DNA of 64,000 nucleotides from an uncultured Clostridia bacterium (GTDB lineage: Bacteria; Bacillota; Clostridia; Christensenellales; Borkfalkiaceae). How positions within the stretch are numbered: position 1 is the stretch's first letter; every line of letters starts with the position of its first letter. Both the position numbers and the translations under genes were made by a program. Below, piece after piece: positions 1 through 14,045 of the stretch. The notes under the pieces were generated by a model. It was not told the origin of the DNA. It worked only from the letters and a program-made list of their open reading frames with translations, and did not search any database. The stretch covers positions 49,548-113,547 of the forward strand of contig CALVWQ010000001.1 in assembly GCA_944367535.1 (NCBI GenBank). The letters are read 5' to 3'.

Positions 1-3000
1 ATAAGCGAGGTTTTGGAAGACTTTTCTCCCATAACCGACTATTCCGACCACTTCGAGATGTATTTCCTCGACCACAGCCTTGCCGGCAAACCGAAATACG
101 ACGAAAAAGAATGTCGGGACAGGGACGCGACTTTCGCGCTTCCTCTCCGCGTCAAGGTGAGACTCGTAAACAAGGTCAAAGTTCCGGAAGAAATTATCGA
201 TCAAGAAGTATTTATGGGCGACTTCCCGCTCATGACCGATAACGGCTCGTTTATCATCAACGGCGCGGAACGCGTCATAGTTTCGCAACTCGTCAGGTCT
301 CCCGGCGTCTACAACGGCGAACAGATGGACAAGACAGGTAAAAAGATATTCGACACGACAGTCATTCCCTCTCGCGGTGCATGGCTGGAATTCGAACAGG
401 ATTCGCAGGGCGTTCTATGGGTTCATGTAGACAGAACGCGTAAAATTACCGCCACCGTTCTTTTAAGAGCACTCGGTTTCGGTACCGATGCCGCTCTCGG
501 CGAACTTTTTGCGGGCGACGAAATGATATTAAATACCGCGGCTAAGGACACCTCCAAGACTGAAATGGAAGGTCTTGTAGAATTATACCGCCGTCTGCGC
601 CCGGGCGAAATACCCACAGACGAGGCGGTAAAGCAGCATCTGAAAAACCTCTTTTTCGACGCGAGAAGATACGACCTTGCCCGCGTCGGCAGATATAAAC
701 TCAACAAGCGCCTGCGCCTCGGCGTGAGGCTTGTCGGCGTAAAACTCGCGGACGACGTCATCACTTCGGACGGCGAAGTGCTCGCCACCGCGGGTCAGAT
801 TATCGATAAGCCCACTGCGGAAGCAATTCAGAACGCGGGCGTGAACAGTGTCGTGGCGGATGTTAACGGCGTGAGACACAAGATAATCGCGAACAACGTC
901 GTAAGTTTCAAGGAAGTCACCGGTCATGACCCCAAGTTGTTCGGACTTCTCGATTACGTCTATTATCCCGCGCTCGAATTTTCGGGTAGGGTAAACGCCG
1001 CGGCAAAAGAAAAAGGTGCCGAACAGACTGCGGAGGACCTCAAAAAAGAAATCAACGCTCTTTTCTATATCGAGGACAGGACGATTCCCGCGGGCGAAGA
1101 GAAGCCCGAGGACAAAAAGAACGACGAAAAGGCGAGAGAAACGAGGCTCAGATTCGTAAAAGCATGTCTTGCTTTCTATGATATGCTTGACAAAAATATT
1201 ACAGAGCCGCTTACCGTCGAAGGTAAAAAGGATATACGCCCGCTTCTCGATATACTTAATCATAAACATATAACCGTCGACGATATAGTCGCGGCGGTTT
1301 CGGTGAACTTGGACCTCAACTTCGGCCTTAATTCCATCGACAACATAGACCACCTCGGCAACCGCCGCGTTCGTTCCGTAGGCGAACTCTTGCAGAATCA
1401 GTTCCGCATAGGTATAGCGAGGCTCGAAAGGGTCATAAAAGAGAGAATGGCGACGCAGGATCCGAAAGAGGTTTCGCCTCAGGGACTTATAAACGTCCGT
1501 CCCGTAAGTTCGGCGATAAAGGAATTTTTCGGTTCCTCGCAACTTTCGCAGTTCATGGACCAGACCAACCCGATTGCCGAACTCACGCATAAACGTAAAC
1601 TTTCGGCGCTCGGCCCCGGCGGACTCAACCGCGACAGGGCGACTTTCGAAGTCCGTGACGTGCACCACTCTCATTACGGCAGAATGTGCCCGATAGAAAC
1701 CCCCGAAGGACAGAACATAGGTCTTATATCCTCGCTCGCCGCTTATGCGCAGGTGAACGAGTTCGGATTTATAGAATCGCCGTACAGAAAAGTCGAACAT
1801 ACCATGAATTCGGACGGTACGATTGAAACAATCGTTACCGAGCATGTCGATTATCTGACCGCAGATGAGGAAGATAATTTCATCGTGGCGCAGGCGAACG
1901 AACCCCTTATCGACAACAAGTATTTCGCGAACGACCGTGTTTCGTGCCGTCATAAGGACGAAATCATCGAGGAAGTCAAGGAGAAAATGGACTATATGGA
2001 TGTTTCTCCGAAGCAACTTATCTCGGTCGCGGCGGCGCTTATTCCCTTCCTTGAAAACGACGATACCAACCGTGCCTTGATGGGCTCGAACATGCAACGT
2101 CAGGCAGTCCCGCTGCTCTGTCCCGAAAACGCGATAGTCGCCACGGGTATAGAGAGGCGTATCGCTTACGACTCGGGCGTTATGGTCAACGCCGTCAACG
2201 CCGGCGTCGTCAAGAACGTCGCAAGCGACAGGATAGTCGTTACCGAAGAGGACGGTACCGACAGAGAATACAGACTCAAAAAATTCGAGAGAAGCAACCA
2301 GGGCACCTGCCTCAATCAGAGACCTATCGTAGACAAGGGCGAAAAGATAGAGAAAGGTCAGACCATAGCGGACGGACCCTCTACCAAGAACGGCGAACTC
2401 GCGCTCGGCCGCAACATACTCGTGGGATTCATGAGTTGGGAAGGCTACAATTACGAGGACGCGATACTTCTTTCTGAAAAACTCATAAGAGACGACGTGT
2501 TCACGACGATACACATCGAGGAACACGAAATAGAGGCGCGCGATACGCGTCTCGGCGAAGAGGAAATAACGCGCGACATTCCGAACGTCGGCGACGACGC
2601 GCTTAAAGACCTCGATGAGGACGGTATCATAAGAGTAGGTGCCGAAGTCAACAGCGGCGATATCCTCGTCGGCAAGGTCACGCCCAAGGGCGAGGCGGAA
2701 CTCACCCCCGAAGAGAGACTGCTCCGCGCCATTTTCGGCGAAAAGGCGAGAGAGGTCAGGGATACTTCCTTAAAAGTGCCGCACGGCGAAGGCGGCGTGG
2801 TCGTGGACGTCAAGATTTTCACGCGTGCCAACAAAGACGAACTGTCGCCCGGCGTAAATAAACTCGTCCGCGTTTACATCGCTCAGAAACGTAAGATTTC
2901 AATCGGCGACAAGATGGCGGGACGCCACGGAAACAAGGGCGTTATTTCCCGTATCCTCCCCGAATCGGATATGCCTTTCATGGCGGACGGCACGCCTTTG

Positions 3001-3879
3001 CAGATAGTACTTAACCCGCTCGGCGTTCCTTCGCGTATGAACATAGGTCAGGTCCTCGAAGTACACCTCGGACTCGTATGCAAGCAACTCGGCTGGAAGA
3101 TTGCTACGCCCGTGTTCGACGGGGCGACCGAGAGCGATATAAAAGAACTTCTCAAAGAAAACAATATAGTCAATCCCGACGGCGAAGTTGACGGCAAAAT
3201 TCAACTGTACGACGGCAGAACGGGCGAACCGTTCGAAAACAGGGTAACTGTCGGACAGATGTACATGATAAAACTTATACACCTTGTCGACGACAAGATT
3301 CACGCGCGTTCTACGGGTCCGTACAGCCTCGTAACGCAGCAGCCGCTCGGCGGTAAGGCGCAGTTCGGCGGACAGCGTTTCGGGGAAATGGAAATCTGGG
3401 CGCTCGAAGCCTACGGCGCGGCGCATATTTTGCAGGAAATACTGACCGTCAAGTCGGACGACATTGTCGGCCGCGTAAAGACTTACGAGTCGATAGTCAA
3501 GGGTACTAACATAAGCGAACCCGGTATTCCCGAAGCGTTCAAGGTGCTTCTGAAAGAATTGCAGAGCCTTGCGCTCGATATGAAGGTGCTGACCGAGAAC
3601 AAGGAAGAACTCGCGATAAAAGATCTCATCGAAAGCGATATAGACGACTTCGTGCCCGTGAGAGAGAAAGTTTCGCACGAGGAAGTTTCGCTTGACGACT
3701 TCGGCAAGTCCGATGCGGATGAAATTCCGTACGAGGACAATGAAGAAGTCGACCTCGACGAAGATTTCGGGTTCAATGCCAAGGATATGTTCGACGATGA
3801 CGACGACGAAATCGACACCACCGTTCCGGACGACAGCATGTTCGACGACGATGATTTCGACGACGACGAAAACGAGTAA
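1..3879 (+). CDS. rpoB: DNA-directed RNA polymerase subunit beta (5' end outside window)
   Basis: Beta subunit of RNA polymerase, forming one side of the active-site cleft. The reading frame is open at base 1 and the first residues ([11 protein letters not shown]) match the interior of the family N-terminus, so the true start lies upstream. The rifampicin pocket is at about 1522-1625, with [17 protein letters not shown] and LSALGPGG. The Asp, His and Ser positions usually mutated in resistance keep their wild-type residues. The NTP/primer-contacting [12 protein letters not shown] lies at about 2905-2940 and the C-terminal clamp contact [19 protein letters not shown] near 3355-3425. Two oddities are a charged segment at about 960-1270 longer than I expect for a Firmicutes beta subunit, and a very acidic Asp-rich C-terminal tail of about 60 residues. 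rpoC follows after 17 bases. Confidence 0.98.
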   Translation: MSEVLEDFSPITDYSDHFEMYFLDHSLAGKPKYDEKECRDRDATFALPLRVKVRLVNKVKVPEEIIDQEVFMGDFPLMTDNGSFIINGAERVIVSQLVRSPGVYNGEQMDKTGKKIFDTTVIPSRGAWLEFEQDSQGVLWVHVDRTRKITATVLLRALGFGTDAALGELFAGDEMILNTAAKDTSKTEMEGLVELYRRLRPGEIPTDEAVKQHLKNLFFDARRYDLARVGRYKLNKRLRLGVRLVGVKLADDVITSDGEVLATAGQIIDKPTAEAIQNAGVNSVVADVNGVRHKIIANNVVSFKEVTGHDPKLFGLLDYVYYPALEFSGRVNAAAKEKGAEQTAEDLKKEINALFYIEDRTIPAGEEKPEDKKNDEKARETRLRFVKACLAFYDMLDKNITEPLTVEGKKDIRPLLDILNHKHITVDDIVAAVSVNLDLNFGLNSIDNIDHLGNRRVRSVGELLQNQFRIGIARLERVIKERMATQDPKEVSPQGLINVRPVSSAIKEFFGSSQLSQFMDQTNPIAELTHKRKLSALGPGGLNRDRATFEVRDVHHSHYGRMCPIETPEGQNIGLISSLAAYAQVNEFGFIESPYRKVEHTMNSDGTIETIVTEHVDYLTADEEDNFIVAQANEPLIDNKYFANDRVSCRHKDEIIEEVKEKMDYMDVSPKQLISVAAALIPFLENDDTNRALMGSNMQRQAVPLLCPENAIVATGIERRIAYDSGVMVNAVNAGVVKNVASDRIVVTEEDGTDREYRLKKFERSNQGTCLNQRPIVDKGEKIEKGQTIADGPSTKNGELALGRNILVGFMSWEGYNYEDAILLSEKLIRDDVFTTIHIEEHEIEARDTRLGEEEITRDIPNVGDDALKDLDEDGIIRVGAEVNSGDILVGKVTPKGEAELTPEERLLRAIFGEKAREVRDTSLKVPHGEGGVVVDVKIFTRANKDELSPGVNKLVRVYIAQKRKISIGDKMAGRHGNKGVISRILPESDMPFMADGTPLQIVLNPLGVPSRMNIGQVLEVHLGLVCKQLGWKIATPVFDGATESDIKELLKENNIVNPDGEVDGKIQLYDGRTGEPFENRVTVGQMYMIKLIHLVDDKIHARSTGPYSLVTQQPLGGKAQFGGQRFGEMEIWALEAYGAAHILQEILTVKSDDIVGRVKTYESIVKGTNISEPGIPEAFKVLLKELQSLALDMKVLTENKEELAIKDLIESDIDDFVPVREKVSHEEVSLDDFGKSDADEIPYEDNEEVDLDEDFGFNAKDMFDDDDDEIDTTVPDDSMFDDDDFDDDENE

Positions 3880-3896
3880 GGAGTGGAGAGCGGATT

Positions 3897-7508
<3,612 letters not shown>

Positions 7509-7550
7509 TTGTCATTTCGCGTGTCAGAGGTGTAATATTCAGCACATTTC

Positions 7551-7566
7551 GCGCCGAAATCGGCGC
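7551..7566 (+). other. short perfect hairpin between rpoC and rpsL
   Basis: GCGCCG-AAAT-CGGCGC forms a 6-bp GC stem with a 4-nt loop, followed by A rather than T residues. It therefore does not look like an intrinsic terminator for rpoBC. It could be an mRNA processing or stability element. A nearly identical stem (GCGCCG-ATTGA-CGGCGC, also followed by A residues) lies at 8312-8328 before rpsG. Confidence 0.45.
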
Positions 7567-7614
7567 AAAAAGCGCAATATTGTTGTAAATAACGTTAAAT
7601 TTGCGGTAAATGTG

Positions 7615-7643
7615 TTGACTATCCGCCGCGAAAATGATAAAAT
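7615..7643 (+). promoter_or_regulatory. sigma-A promoter for rpsL-rpsG-fusA
   Basis: TTGACT (7615-7620), a 17-base spacer and TAAAAT (7638-7643). Transcription should start near 7650, giving a leader of about 110 nt. The leader holds two small hairpins: TGCCG/CGGCA (7651-7655 with 7668-7672) and AAAACGG/CCGTTTT (7708-7714 with 7723-7729). This lets the ribosomal/elongation factor genes be transcribed independently of rpoBC. Confidence 0.75.
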
Positions 7644-7761
7644 AATACCTTGCCGAGCGTAAATCGACGGCAGATAATATACAAAATTTATTTTAAAAAT
7701 TGTTTCAAAAACGGTTCCGAATCCGTTTTCCGAATACCGAGAAATTTAAGGAGGTAAAAGC

Positions 7762-8133
7762 ATGCCAACAATTCAACAGTTAATCAGACAGGGCAGAAAG
7801 AAGATAACTTACAAATCCAAGTCCCCCGCTTTGGACGAATGTCCGCAAAAGCGCGGCGTGTGTTTGTCGGTTACAACGACTACGCCCAAGAAACCTAACT
7901 CCGCGCTTCGTAAAATCGCGAGGGTGAGACTGACGAATAAGGCGGAAGGTATCGTATACATTCCGGGCGAAGGGCACAACTTGCAGGAACACCGTTCCGT
8001 GCTTATTCGCGGCGGCAGGGTCAAAGACCTGCCGGGCGTAAGATATCATATCATCCGCGGCGCGCTCGATACCGCAGGCGTTGCAAAACGCAGGCAGGCA
8101 AGGTCGAGATACGGCGCAAAACGTCCCAAATAA
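7762..8133 (+). CDS. rpsL: 30S ribosomal protein S12
   Basis: Decoding-centre protein of the small subunit, 123 aa. The start ATG at 7762 follows AAGGAGGT at 7749-7756. The family signature [19 protein letters not shown] and the loop [12 protein letters not shown] are intact. Both lysines commonly altered in streptomycin resistance are wild type, and the Asp in KDLPG is the conserved position methylthiolated by RimO where that enzyme exists. It is the first gene of the str cluster rpsL-rpsG-fusA, transcribed from its own promoter at 7615. Confidence 0.98.
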   Translation: MPTIQQLIRQGRKKITYKSKSPALDECPQKRGVCLSVTTTTPKKPNSALRKIARVRLTNKAEGIVYIPGEGHNLQEHRSVLIRGGRVKDLPGVRYHIIRGALDTAGVAKRRQARSRYGAKRPK

Positions 8134-8191
8134 CAGCAAGACGTTTAGTTGCTCTTAATCTAAGAAATTGTAAGAATAATCAAACAAAAGC

Positions 8192-8328
8192 ACCTACTTA
8201 AAATCGGATATTCGGAAAATTAACCCGATTGGTAGGCAGTATGCTAAAAAGCAGAAGGTTCGCTACCCGAAAGGGCAAGTGATAGCCGTACTGAGGGGTT
8301 TACCCTTAAAAGCGCCGATTGACGGCGC
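8192..8328 (+). ncRNA. structured intercistronic RNA before rpsG (candidate r-protein leader)
   Basis: The 220-base rpsL-rpsG gap folds on inspection into adjoining helices. Helix 1 pairs CCTAC (8192-8196) with GTAGG (8232-8236), plus AATCGG (8202-8207) with CCGATT (8225-8230). Helix 2 starts on the next base, pairing CAGTATGCTA (8237-8246) with TAGCCGTACTG (8283-8293), and encloses a GNRA hairpin CCCGAAAGGG (8266-8275). Helix 3 (8294-8306) again starts on the next base. A GCGCCG/CGGCGC stem (8312-8328) sits about 10 bases before the AGAGGAGG Shine-Dalgarno. In E. coli the S12-S7 intercistronic region is the site where S7 regulates its own synthesis. An analogous role here is inference; I do not recognise a named family. 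Confidence 0.6.
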
Positions 8329-8353
8329 AAAAAAATCAGAGGAGGATTTAATC

Positions 8354-8824
8354 ATGCCGAGACGTGGCAATATAGCGAAAAGAGATGTTCTGCCCGATCC
8401 CGTATACAACGACAAAGTCGTAACCAAACTCATCAATCAGATTATGCTCGACGGGAAGAAGGGAATCGCGCAGGGAATCGTCTATGACGCATTTACTTCG
8501 GCCGCAGAAAAGGTCGGTCAGGAACCCAAGGAAATGTTCAATCAGGCACTCAACAACATCATGCCCATGGTTGAAGTCAAGGCGAGGAGAGTCGGCGGCG
8601 CAAACTATCAGGTGCCTATCGAAATCCGTGCCGAAAGAAGACAGACGCTTGCTATCCGTTGGCTTGTGGCTGCCGCGAGAAAGAGAGGTGAGCGTCTTAT
8701 GAGCGAAAGACTTTCAGCCGAACTCGTGGATGCTTTCAATAATACGGGCAACGCGGTAAAAAAGAAAGAAGATACTCACAGAATGGCGGAGGCAAACAAG
8801 GCGTTCGCTCATTACAGATTTTAA
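8354..8824 (+). CDS. rpsG: 30S ribosomal protein S7
   Basis: Primary 16S rRNA-binding protein that nucleates the small-subunit head, 156 aa, the usual length. I chose the ATG at 8354 ([20 protein letters not shown]) because it follows AGAGGAGG at 8338-8345. An in-frame start at 8279 would lie inside the structured leader and add residues absent from the family. The core ([26 protein letters not shown] and the C-terminal [21 protein letters not shown]) is canonical. It lies 14 bases before fusA. S7 is the usual translational repressor of this operon where regulation has been studied. Confidence 0.98.
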   Translation: MPRRGNIAKRDVLPDPVYNDKVVTKLINQIMLDGKKGIAQGIVYDAFTSAAEKVGQEPKEMFNQALNNIMPMVEVKARRVGGANYQVPIEIRAERRQTLAIRWLVAAARKRGERLMSERLSAELVDAFNNTGNAVKKKEDTHRMAEANKAFAHYRF

Positions 8825-8838
8825 TTTGGAGATAAATT

Positions 8839-10908
8839 ATGCCGAGAGATTTTGATTTAAGCGTTACAAGAAACATAGGCATAATGGCGCATATCGACGC
8901 AGGTAAGACCACTACAACCGAGCGTATTCTTTTCTATACCGGAAAGACGCACAAACTCGGCGAGACTCATGAAGGCGAAGCTACCATGGACTGGATGGTG
9001 CAGGAGCAGGAGCGTGGTATTACAATAACCAGTGCGGCGACTACCTGTTATTGGAAAGGACACCGTATAAATATAATCGACACTCCCGGACACGTTGACT
9101 TTACAGTAGAAGTCGAGAGGTCGCTCCGAGTCCTTGACGGCGCCGTAGCTACTTTCTGCGCAAAGGGCGGCGTCGAACCTCAGAGCGAGACGGTGTGGCG
9201 TCAGGCGGACAAGTACAGAGTGCCGAGAATAGCGTACGTCAATAAAATGGATATAAACGGCGCGGATTTCAATAATGCCGTAAAGATGATGCACGAACGG
9301 CTTCATACTAATGCAATCCCCATACTGCTTCCGATAGGCAAAGAGGATACATTCAAGGGAGTTGTCGACGTCATCGAACGTAAAGCCGACCTGTATCTCG
9401 ACGACCTCGGTAAGGAAATTAAGGTTACGGACGTGCCTGACGACATGAAAGAGGAGTGCGACAGATACAGAGCACAGATAGTAGAACTTGCCGCCGAGCA
9501 GGACGACGCGCTCATGGAAAAATATTTCGAGAACGGCGACCTTTCGGTTGAGGATATAAAAAAGGGACTGCGTATGGCTACCCTTGCCATGAAAGTTACG
9601 CCCGTCCTCTGCGGTTCTTCATATAAGAATAAAGGCGTTCAGAATCTGCTCGACGCGGTAGTCGACTATCTTCCCAGTCCGCTCGATATAGGCGCGGTTG
9701 AAGGCGTGGATATGGACGGAAATCCGACCAAGAGAGAACCGTCCGATGACGAAGCGTTCTGCGGTCTCGCGTTCAAGATTATGACCGACCCGTTTGTCGG
9801 AAAACTCGCGTTTTTCCGTGCGTATTCGGGTGTCCTCAAAACCGGTTCTTATGTCTATAATTCCACAAAAGGAAAAAAAGAGAGAATCGCGAGAATCCTG
9901 CGCATGCACGCCAATCACAGAGAGGAAGTCGAAGCGGTTTATTCGGGTGAAATATGCGCGCTCGTGGGTCTTAAAGAAACTACGACCGGCGATACACTCT
10001 GTGCGGAGAACAGCCCGATAATACTTGAACAGATGGAATTCCCGGAGCCCGTTATAAGGGTCGCTATTGAGCCCAAGACCAAACAAGGTCAGGAAAAAAT
10101 GGGCTTTGCGCTCGCAAAACTCGCCGAAGAAGACCCCACGTTTAAGACCTATACCGATACCGAAACGGGTCAGACAATTATCGCCGGTATGGGTGAGCTT
10201 CACCTCGAAATCATCGTGGACAGGCTGCTCCGCGAATTCAGGGTCGAGGCCAATGTCGGTAAACCGCAGGTTGCTTATAAGGAAACCATACGTCAGGCTG
10301 TCGAGGCGGAAGGTATGTTCAAACGCCAGACGGGCGGACACGGCCAGTACGGTCATTGTAAGATTCGTCTTGAACCTCAGGAACCCGGTAAAGGTTACGA
10401 GTTTGTGGACGAAACGGTGGGCGGCTCCATTCCCAAGGAATTTATTCAGCCAATCAATAAAGGTATTCAGGAAGCGGCGAAGAACGGTATACTTGCAGGT
10501 TATGAAGTCGTGGATTTCAAGGTTACTGTTTACGACGGAAGTTATCATGACGTCGACTCTTCGGAAATGGCATTTAAGATAGCGGGAAGTATGGCGCTTA
10601 AAGACGGATTGCAGAAGGCAAAATCCGTATTGCTTGAACCGGTTATGAAAGTAGAAATACTTACGCCCGATGCTTATTTCGGAGACCTTATGGGTAACGT
10701 AACGGCGCGCCGCGGAATAATTCAGGGCACCGAGGACAGAAACGGAATAAAAGTCATAGACGCTCATATTCCGCTTGCCGAAATGTTCGGTTATGCAACA
10801 GACCTTCGTTCAAGAACACAGGGACGCGGTAACTATACCATGCAGTTCGACCATTACGCTGAAGTTCCAAAGTCGGTCGCTGAAAAGATAATAGGTAAAA
10901 AAGCGTAA
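8839..10908 (+). CDS. fusA: translation elongation factor G
   Basis: GTPase that drives ribosomal translocation and, with RRF, recycling; 689 aa. G-domain motifs are intact: AHIDAGKT (residues 17-24), the switch-[20 protein letters not shown] and the later GSSYKNKGV. Domain IV includes the HGQYGHCKI segment, and the end has the usual [12 protein letters not shown]. The ATG at 8839 has a GGAGA eight bases upstream. It is the third gene of the rpsL-rpsG-fusA transcript; tuf downstream has its own promoter, so EF-Tu level can be set separately. Nothing suggests the tetracycline-resistance paralogue. Confidence 0.98.
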   Translation: MPRDFDLSVTRNIGIMAHIDAGKTTTTERILFYTGKTHKLGETHEGEATMDWMVQEQERGITITSAATTCYWKGHRINIIDTPGHVDFTVEVERSLRVLDGAVATFCAKGGVEPQSETVWRQADKYRVPRIAYVNKMDINGADFNNAVKMMHERLHTNAIPILLPIGKEDTFKGVVDVIERKADLYLDDLGKEIKVTDVPDDMKEECDRYRAQIVELAAEQDDALMEKYFENGDLSVEDIKKGLRMATLAMKVTPVLCGSSYKNKGVQNLLDAVVDYLPSPLDIGAVEGVDMDGNPTKREPSDDEAFCGLAFKIMTDPFVGKLAFFRAYSGVLKTGSYVYNSTKGKKERIARILRMHANHREEVEAVYSGEICALVGLKETTTGDTLCAENSPIILEQMEFPEPVIRVAIEPKTKQGQEKMGFALAKLAEEDPTFKTYTDTETGQTIIAGMGELHLEIIVDRLLREFRVEANVGKPQVAYKETIRQAVEAEGMFKRQTGGHGQYGHCKIRLEPQEPGKGYEFVDETVGGSIPKEFIQPINKGIQEAAKNGILAGYEVVDFKVTVYDGSYHDVDSSEMAFKIAGSMALKDGLQKAKSVLLEPVMKVEILTPDAYFGDLMGNVTARRGIIQGTEDRNGIKVIDAHIPLAEMFGYATDLRSRTQGRGNYTMQFDHYAEVPKSVAEKIIGKKA

Positions 10909-10915
10909 ATAACTG

Positions 10916-10944
10916 TTGACAATTCATTAATTTTATTGTAAAAT
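10916..10944 (+). promoter_or_regulatory. strong sigma-A promoter for tuf
   Basis: A consensus TTGACA (10916-10921), 17-base spacer and TAAAAT (10939-10944), starting 8 bases after the fusA stop. The predicted transcript has a leader of about 120 nt before the tuf ATG. Confidence 0.85.
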
Positions 10945-11073
10945 TATTATTGTCTACGGCTCGGCGGGATATGCGTCGGGTAAATAGTTAAAATTTTCCG
11001 TTTCAGTGGAAATAAAATAAAAATATAAAATAAAAAAATTATCATCATTCAAGAAAATTTGGAGGAAACAAGA

Positions 11074-12294
11074 ATGGCAAAGGCTAAATTTGACAGAAGC
11101 AAACCGCACATCAACATCGGTACCATCGGACACGTTGACCACGGTAAAACTACTTTGACGGCGGCAATCACCATGACGCTTGCCGCGTTTGGTGAAGCTC
11201 AGAAGATGAGATACGATGAAATCGATAAAGCACCCGAAGAGAAAGCGAGAGGTATAACAATCAACACCGCGCACGTTGAATATCAGACGGCTAACCGTCA
11301 CTATGCTCACGTTGACTGCCCCGGACATGCCGACTATGTTAAGAACATGATAACCGGTGCTGCGCAGATGGACGGCGCGATCCTCGTCGTTGCGGCGACG
11401 GACGGACCCATGCCCCAGACCAGAGAGCACATTCTTCTTGCTCGTCAGGTCGGTGTGCCCTATATCATCGTTTTCATGAACAAATGCGATCAGCTCGATG
11501 ACCCCGAATTGCAGGAACTCGTAGAGATGGAAATCAGAGACCTTCTCAACGAATACGGCTTCCCGGGAGACGAAACTCCCATAATCAAGGGTTCTGCTCT
11601 TAAAGCATTGGAATATGCTCAGGCTGACCATACTCCCGACGAAATCAAAGCAGCTCCCGAATGCAAATGCATATTCGAACTTATGGATGCTGTTGACAAA
11701 TATATTCCCACGCCCGAGAGAGACGAAGCTAAACCCTTCCTTCTCCCTGTTGAGGACGTGTTCACCATCAGCGGCCGTGGTACGGTTGCTACGGGCAGAG
11801 TCGAGAGAGGTGTTGCGCATGTCAACGACCCCGCGGAAATCGTCGGTCTTTCGGAAAAGAGCAAGACTACCGTTATCACGGGTCTTGAAATGTTCCGTAA
11901 ACTTCTTGACGAAGCACAGGCAGGCGACAACGTCGGTGCGCTTCTCCGTGGTATAGACAAAAAAGATATTGAGCGTGGACAGGTTATCGCGAAACCCGGT
12001 ACCGTTAAACCCTATACCGAGTTTGAAGGCCAGGTTTACGTTCTGACCAAAGAAGAAGGCGGAAGACATACACCTTTCTTCAACAACTATCGTCCTCAGT
12101 TCTATTTCAGAACTACTGACGTTACCGGTTCCATTCAGCTTCCCGAAGGCGTCGAAATGGTTATGCCCGGCGACAACATCAAAATGGATGTCAAGCTCAT
12201 AACCCCGATCGCCATGGAAGAAGGTCTCCGTTTCGCTATCCGTGAAGGCGGCAGAACGGTAGGTTCCGGTGTTGTTGCAAAGATTATAAAATAA
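11074..12294 (+). CDS. tuf: translation elongation factor Tu
   Basis: GTPase that delivers aminoacyl-tRNA to the ribosomal A site, 406 aa. I chose the ATG at 11074 ([16 protein letters not shown]) because GGAGGAAACAAGA precedes it. The in-frame TTG at 11059 overlaps that Shine-Dalgarno and would add five atypical residues. GHVDHGKT is at residues 19-26, followed by [21 protein letters not shown] and the GSALKALEY region. It is slightly longer than the 395-400 residues usual in Firmicutes, from small additions between the G domain and domain 2 (around [15 protein letters not shown]). It is monocistronic, with its own promoter and a terminator at 12450. Confidence 0.98.
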   Translation: MAKAKFDRSKPHINIGTIGHVDHGKTTLTAAITMTLAAFGEAQKMRYDEIDKAPEEKARGITINTAHVEYQTANRHYAHVDCPGHADYVKNMITGAAQMDGAILVVAATDGPMPQTREHILLARQVGVPYIIVFMNKCDQLDDPELQELVEMEIRDLLNEYGFPGDETPIIKGSALKALEYAQADHTPDEIKAAPECKCIFELMDAVDKYIPTPERDEAKPFLLPVEDVFTISGRGTVATGRVERGVAHVNDPAEIVGLSEKSKTTVITGLEMFRKLLDEAQAGDNVGALLRGIDKKDIERGQVIAKPGTVKPYTEFEGQVYVLTKEEGGRHTPFFNNYRPQFYFRTTDVTGSIQLPEGVEMVMPGDNIKMDVKLITPIAMEEGLRFAIREGGRTVGSGVVAKIIK

Positions 12295-12449
12295 GTTTTT
12301 TCCGGATAAGTATTTTATTTGTAAGGAAAAGATTATGCTCACGGATTTTTGCTGAATGGGATAAAAATGTTCGGCAAAAATTCTTGTGTTGCGCGGTTTT
12401 GTTGAATGGTGTTGATAAAGGCCGTAGAATAAATCATAAAAAATATTTC

Positions 12450-12498
12450 GGGCGTCAAACTTTTTTGAATGAAAAGGGATGACGCCCTATTTATTTTA
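12450..12498 (+). terminator. probable intrinsic terminator downstream of tuf
   Basis: GGGCGTCA (12450-12457) pairs perfectly with TGACGCCC (12480-12487) around a 22-base loop, followed by TATTTATTTT. It lies about 155 bases after the tuf stop, so the transcript would carry a long AT-rich 3' tail. Confidence 0.6.
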
Positions 12499-13689
12499 TA
12501 AAAATGATGTTTTGCACTATTCAGACAAACGGGATAACAAAGAGATAATCTTCTGAGCACGGAAATATAATTTTTAATAGTTAAAGTTTAATCAATAAAA
12601 TTTAAAAGTGTTAAAAGCATAATTATATTGATTGGATATAGAAATATTACCGTCTTTTCGCCATTGCAAAAATTCTTACGCATTTTATCGCGGAAATTTA
12701 ATTTCTGAATAAGCGAATGTTTATACGTTTAGCGGGTTGTAATCACGATATTGTATTCACGATAACCACTTTTCTCGCGGACGACAAGTTGTCTTCCGCG
12801 TTTTCGATTTGACAAGTTCCATGATAACAAAAAGCGGTGCGCTAATACCTGCCGTGATTTTTGTAAAGTTTTATCATCGAGTTAATAAACAAATTTCAGA
12901 TATATATTCAAAATACGCAACCCATTGCATAAAATATACTTACCAATTCAAAGAAAGTTAAAAGAAAGTGTATAACATAAATAACTTTTCAGTTTAATAC
13001 GCGTAAGAGTTGTAACCGCAAATATAACAGGTAAAAGGCCATGAAAGAACGGAAAAATATATCAGCAATAGGTTGCATTTATTATAAACTGAAAATAATA
13101 GATAAAGGTATTATAAAGGTGTTAAATAAGAATTTTGTTTATTTGAATAATGAGAAAAACAAATTGTTTATACTATTATAATAGAATTTGTAAATTGATA
13201 ATAATATGATGATGTTTTAAATTTTAATAATATAATTTGATATTATCATCGAAAATTTATAGTTATTTCAATAATAATTTATTCATCTTAAAGTATTTTG
13301 ATTTATAAAAATCATAATATTTAATGGTATTTGATGGATATTTTGAAATTTTTTTCATGTTAAAGTTTTTTGATTTATGAAAATCAGTTTATTTATTTGT
13401 AAATGAAAGATAATTTTTAATTATTTTTTATTTTAAGGGTTTTATGCTTTATAAAAAACGTTAGTAAAGAAAATCGTCAGCATATAGTAATGATGTAAAA
13501 AATATTGTGAAGTGCCTTATGATTTGATATTTTATACTTTTTAGGACTTTTTGAAAATATTATTCTGCGATTTTATTTTATCAAGTTTTAAATAATTAAT
13601 AATAAACTTCTCATATTATTTTATATATTTTATTTTTAGTTTAATTTTCTAACAGAGTAACGACAGATACGCAATAAAAAAATATAAAT
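12499..13689. other. long AT-rich intergenic island without genes
   Basis: About 1.2 kb between tuf and the HU gene holds no supportable coding region on either strand. AT content rises towards the right and is visibly extreme from about 13080 to 13640, against GC-balanced neighbours. A leftward 73-codon frame (12339-12560) at its edge has no start signal or recognisable content. Two imperfect copies of a unit with the core TGATTTATRAAAATCA, which forms a TGATTT/AAATCA dyad, lie at 13299-13314 and 13371-13386, exactly 72 bases apart. A terminator-like hairpin sits at 12776. No DnaA-box cluster was seen. Confidence 0.7.
12776..12804 (+). terminator. orphan terminator-like hairpin in the AT island
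   Basis: CGCGGA (12776-12781) pairs with TCCGCG (12795-12800) and GACAA (12783-12787) with TTGTC (12789-12793), followed by TTTTCGATTT. It is one of the few GC-rich patches in the island and points rightward, yet no gene lies directly upstream on that strand. It may end read-through from tuf or an unrecognised small RNA. Confidence 0.5.
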
Positions 13690-13726
13690 AAAAAACATCC
13701 CGACTTTACTTGCAGGGATGTTTTTT
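13690..13726 (-). terminator. intrinsic terminator of the HU gene
   Basis: AAAAAACATCCC (13690-13701) pairs with GGGATGTTTTTT (13715-13726). Read leftward, it is a stem followed by a T-run, 16 bases past the HU stop. The symmetry would also let it stop rightward read-through from the AT island. Confidence 0.9.
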
Positions 13727-13741
13727 GTTTTCAATACAGAC

Positions 13742-14014
13742 TTAATTAAAAGAATCTTTATAAGCTTTGCCGAACTTGAAAGCAGGAATTTTGGAAGCGG
13801 CGATTTTAATTTTTTCGCCCGTTTTGGGATTGATGCCTTCTCTTGCTTCTTTGGTTTTAAGTTCAAAAGAACCGAAACCGGAAATCTGAATTTTTTCTCC
13901 GTTTTTCAAACCTTCCGTGATGGCACCTATAAATCCGTCCAAAGCGGTGGCGGCGTCTTTAAGGGTTATTCCCGCGTTATTAGCAATAGCTCTGATAAGT
14001 TCGTTTTTGTTCAT
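13742..14014 (-). CDS. hup: HU family DNA-binding protein
   Basis: Small nucleoid protein that bends DNA as a dimer, 90 aa, the family length. The sequence begins MNKNELIRAIANNAGITLKDA and contains the DNA-arm signature around GFGSFELKTKEAREGINPKTGE, ending in PAFKFGKAYKD. The start at 14014 is preceded on the minus strand by GAGGAGG. It is monocistronic, with a promoter at 14046-14073 and a strong terminator at 13690. It is transcribed away from the divergent gene at 14203 and towards the AT-rich island, a plausible HU-rich region. Confidence 0.97.
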   Translation of the reverse strand: MNKNELIRAIANNAGITLKDAATALDGFIGAITEGLKNGEKIQISGFGSFELKTKEAREGINPKTGEKIKIAASKIPAFKFGKAYKDSFN

Positions 14015-14045
14015 TTATTAAAAACCTCCTCAGTTTGTTTATATT

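Noticed and set aside
583-2526. 647-codon open frame on the minus strand inside rpoB
   Set aside because: It mirrors rpoB codon structure, lacks a Shine-Dalgarno and recognisable domains, and lies wholly within a conserved essential gene.
7551-7566. Hairpin after rpoC as an intrinsic terminator
   Set aside because: It is followed by A residues, not T, on the coding strand.
8279-8353. Upstream start for rpsG
   Set aside because: It adds 25 residues absent from S7 and begins within the structured leader, whereas the ATG at 8354 has a strong Shine-Dalgarno.
10954-12342. 462-codon minus-strand frame opposite tuf
   Set aside because: Complementary shadow of tuf, whose identity is certain.
12339-12560. 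73-codon minus-strand frame after tuf
   Set aside because: No Shine-Dalgarno or recognisable content; it overlaps the tuf terminator.
13299-13386. Pair of 72-base-spaced AT-rich units as a CRISPR-like array
   Set aside because: Only two imperfect copies, with AT-rich surroundings in which such similarity can arise by chance.
12499-13689. AT-rich island as a replication origin
   Set aside because: No cluster of DnaA boxes and no dnaA/dnaN nearby; AT content alone is not enough.
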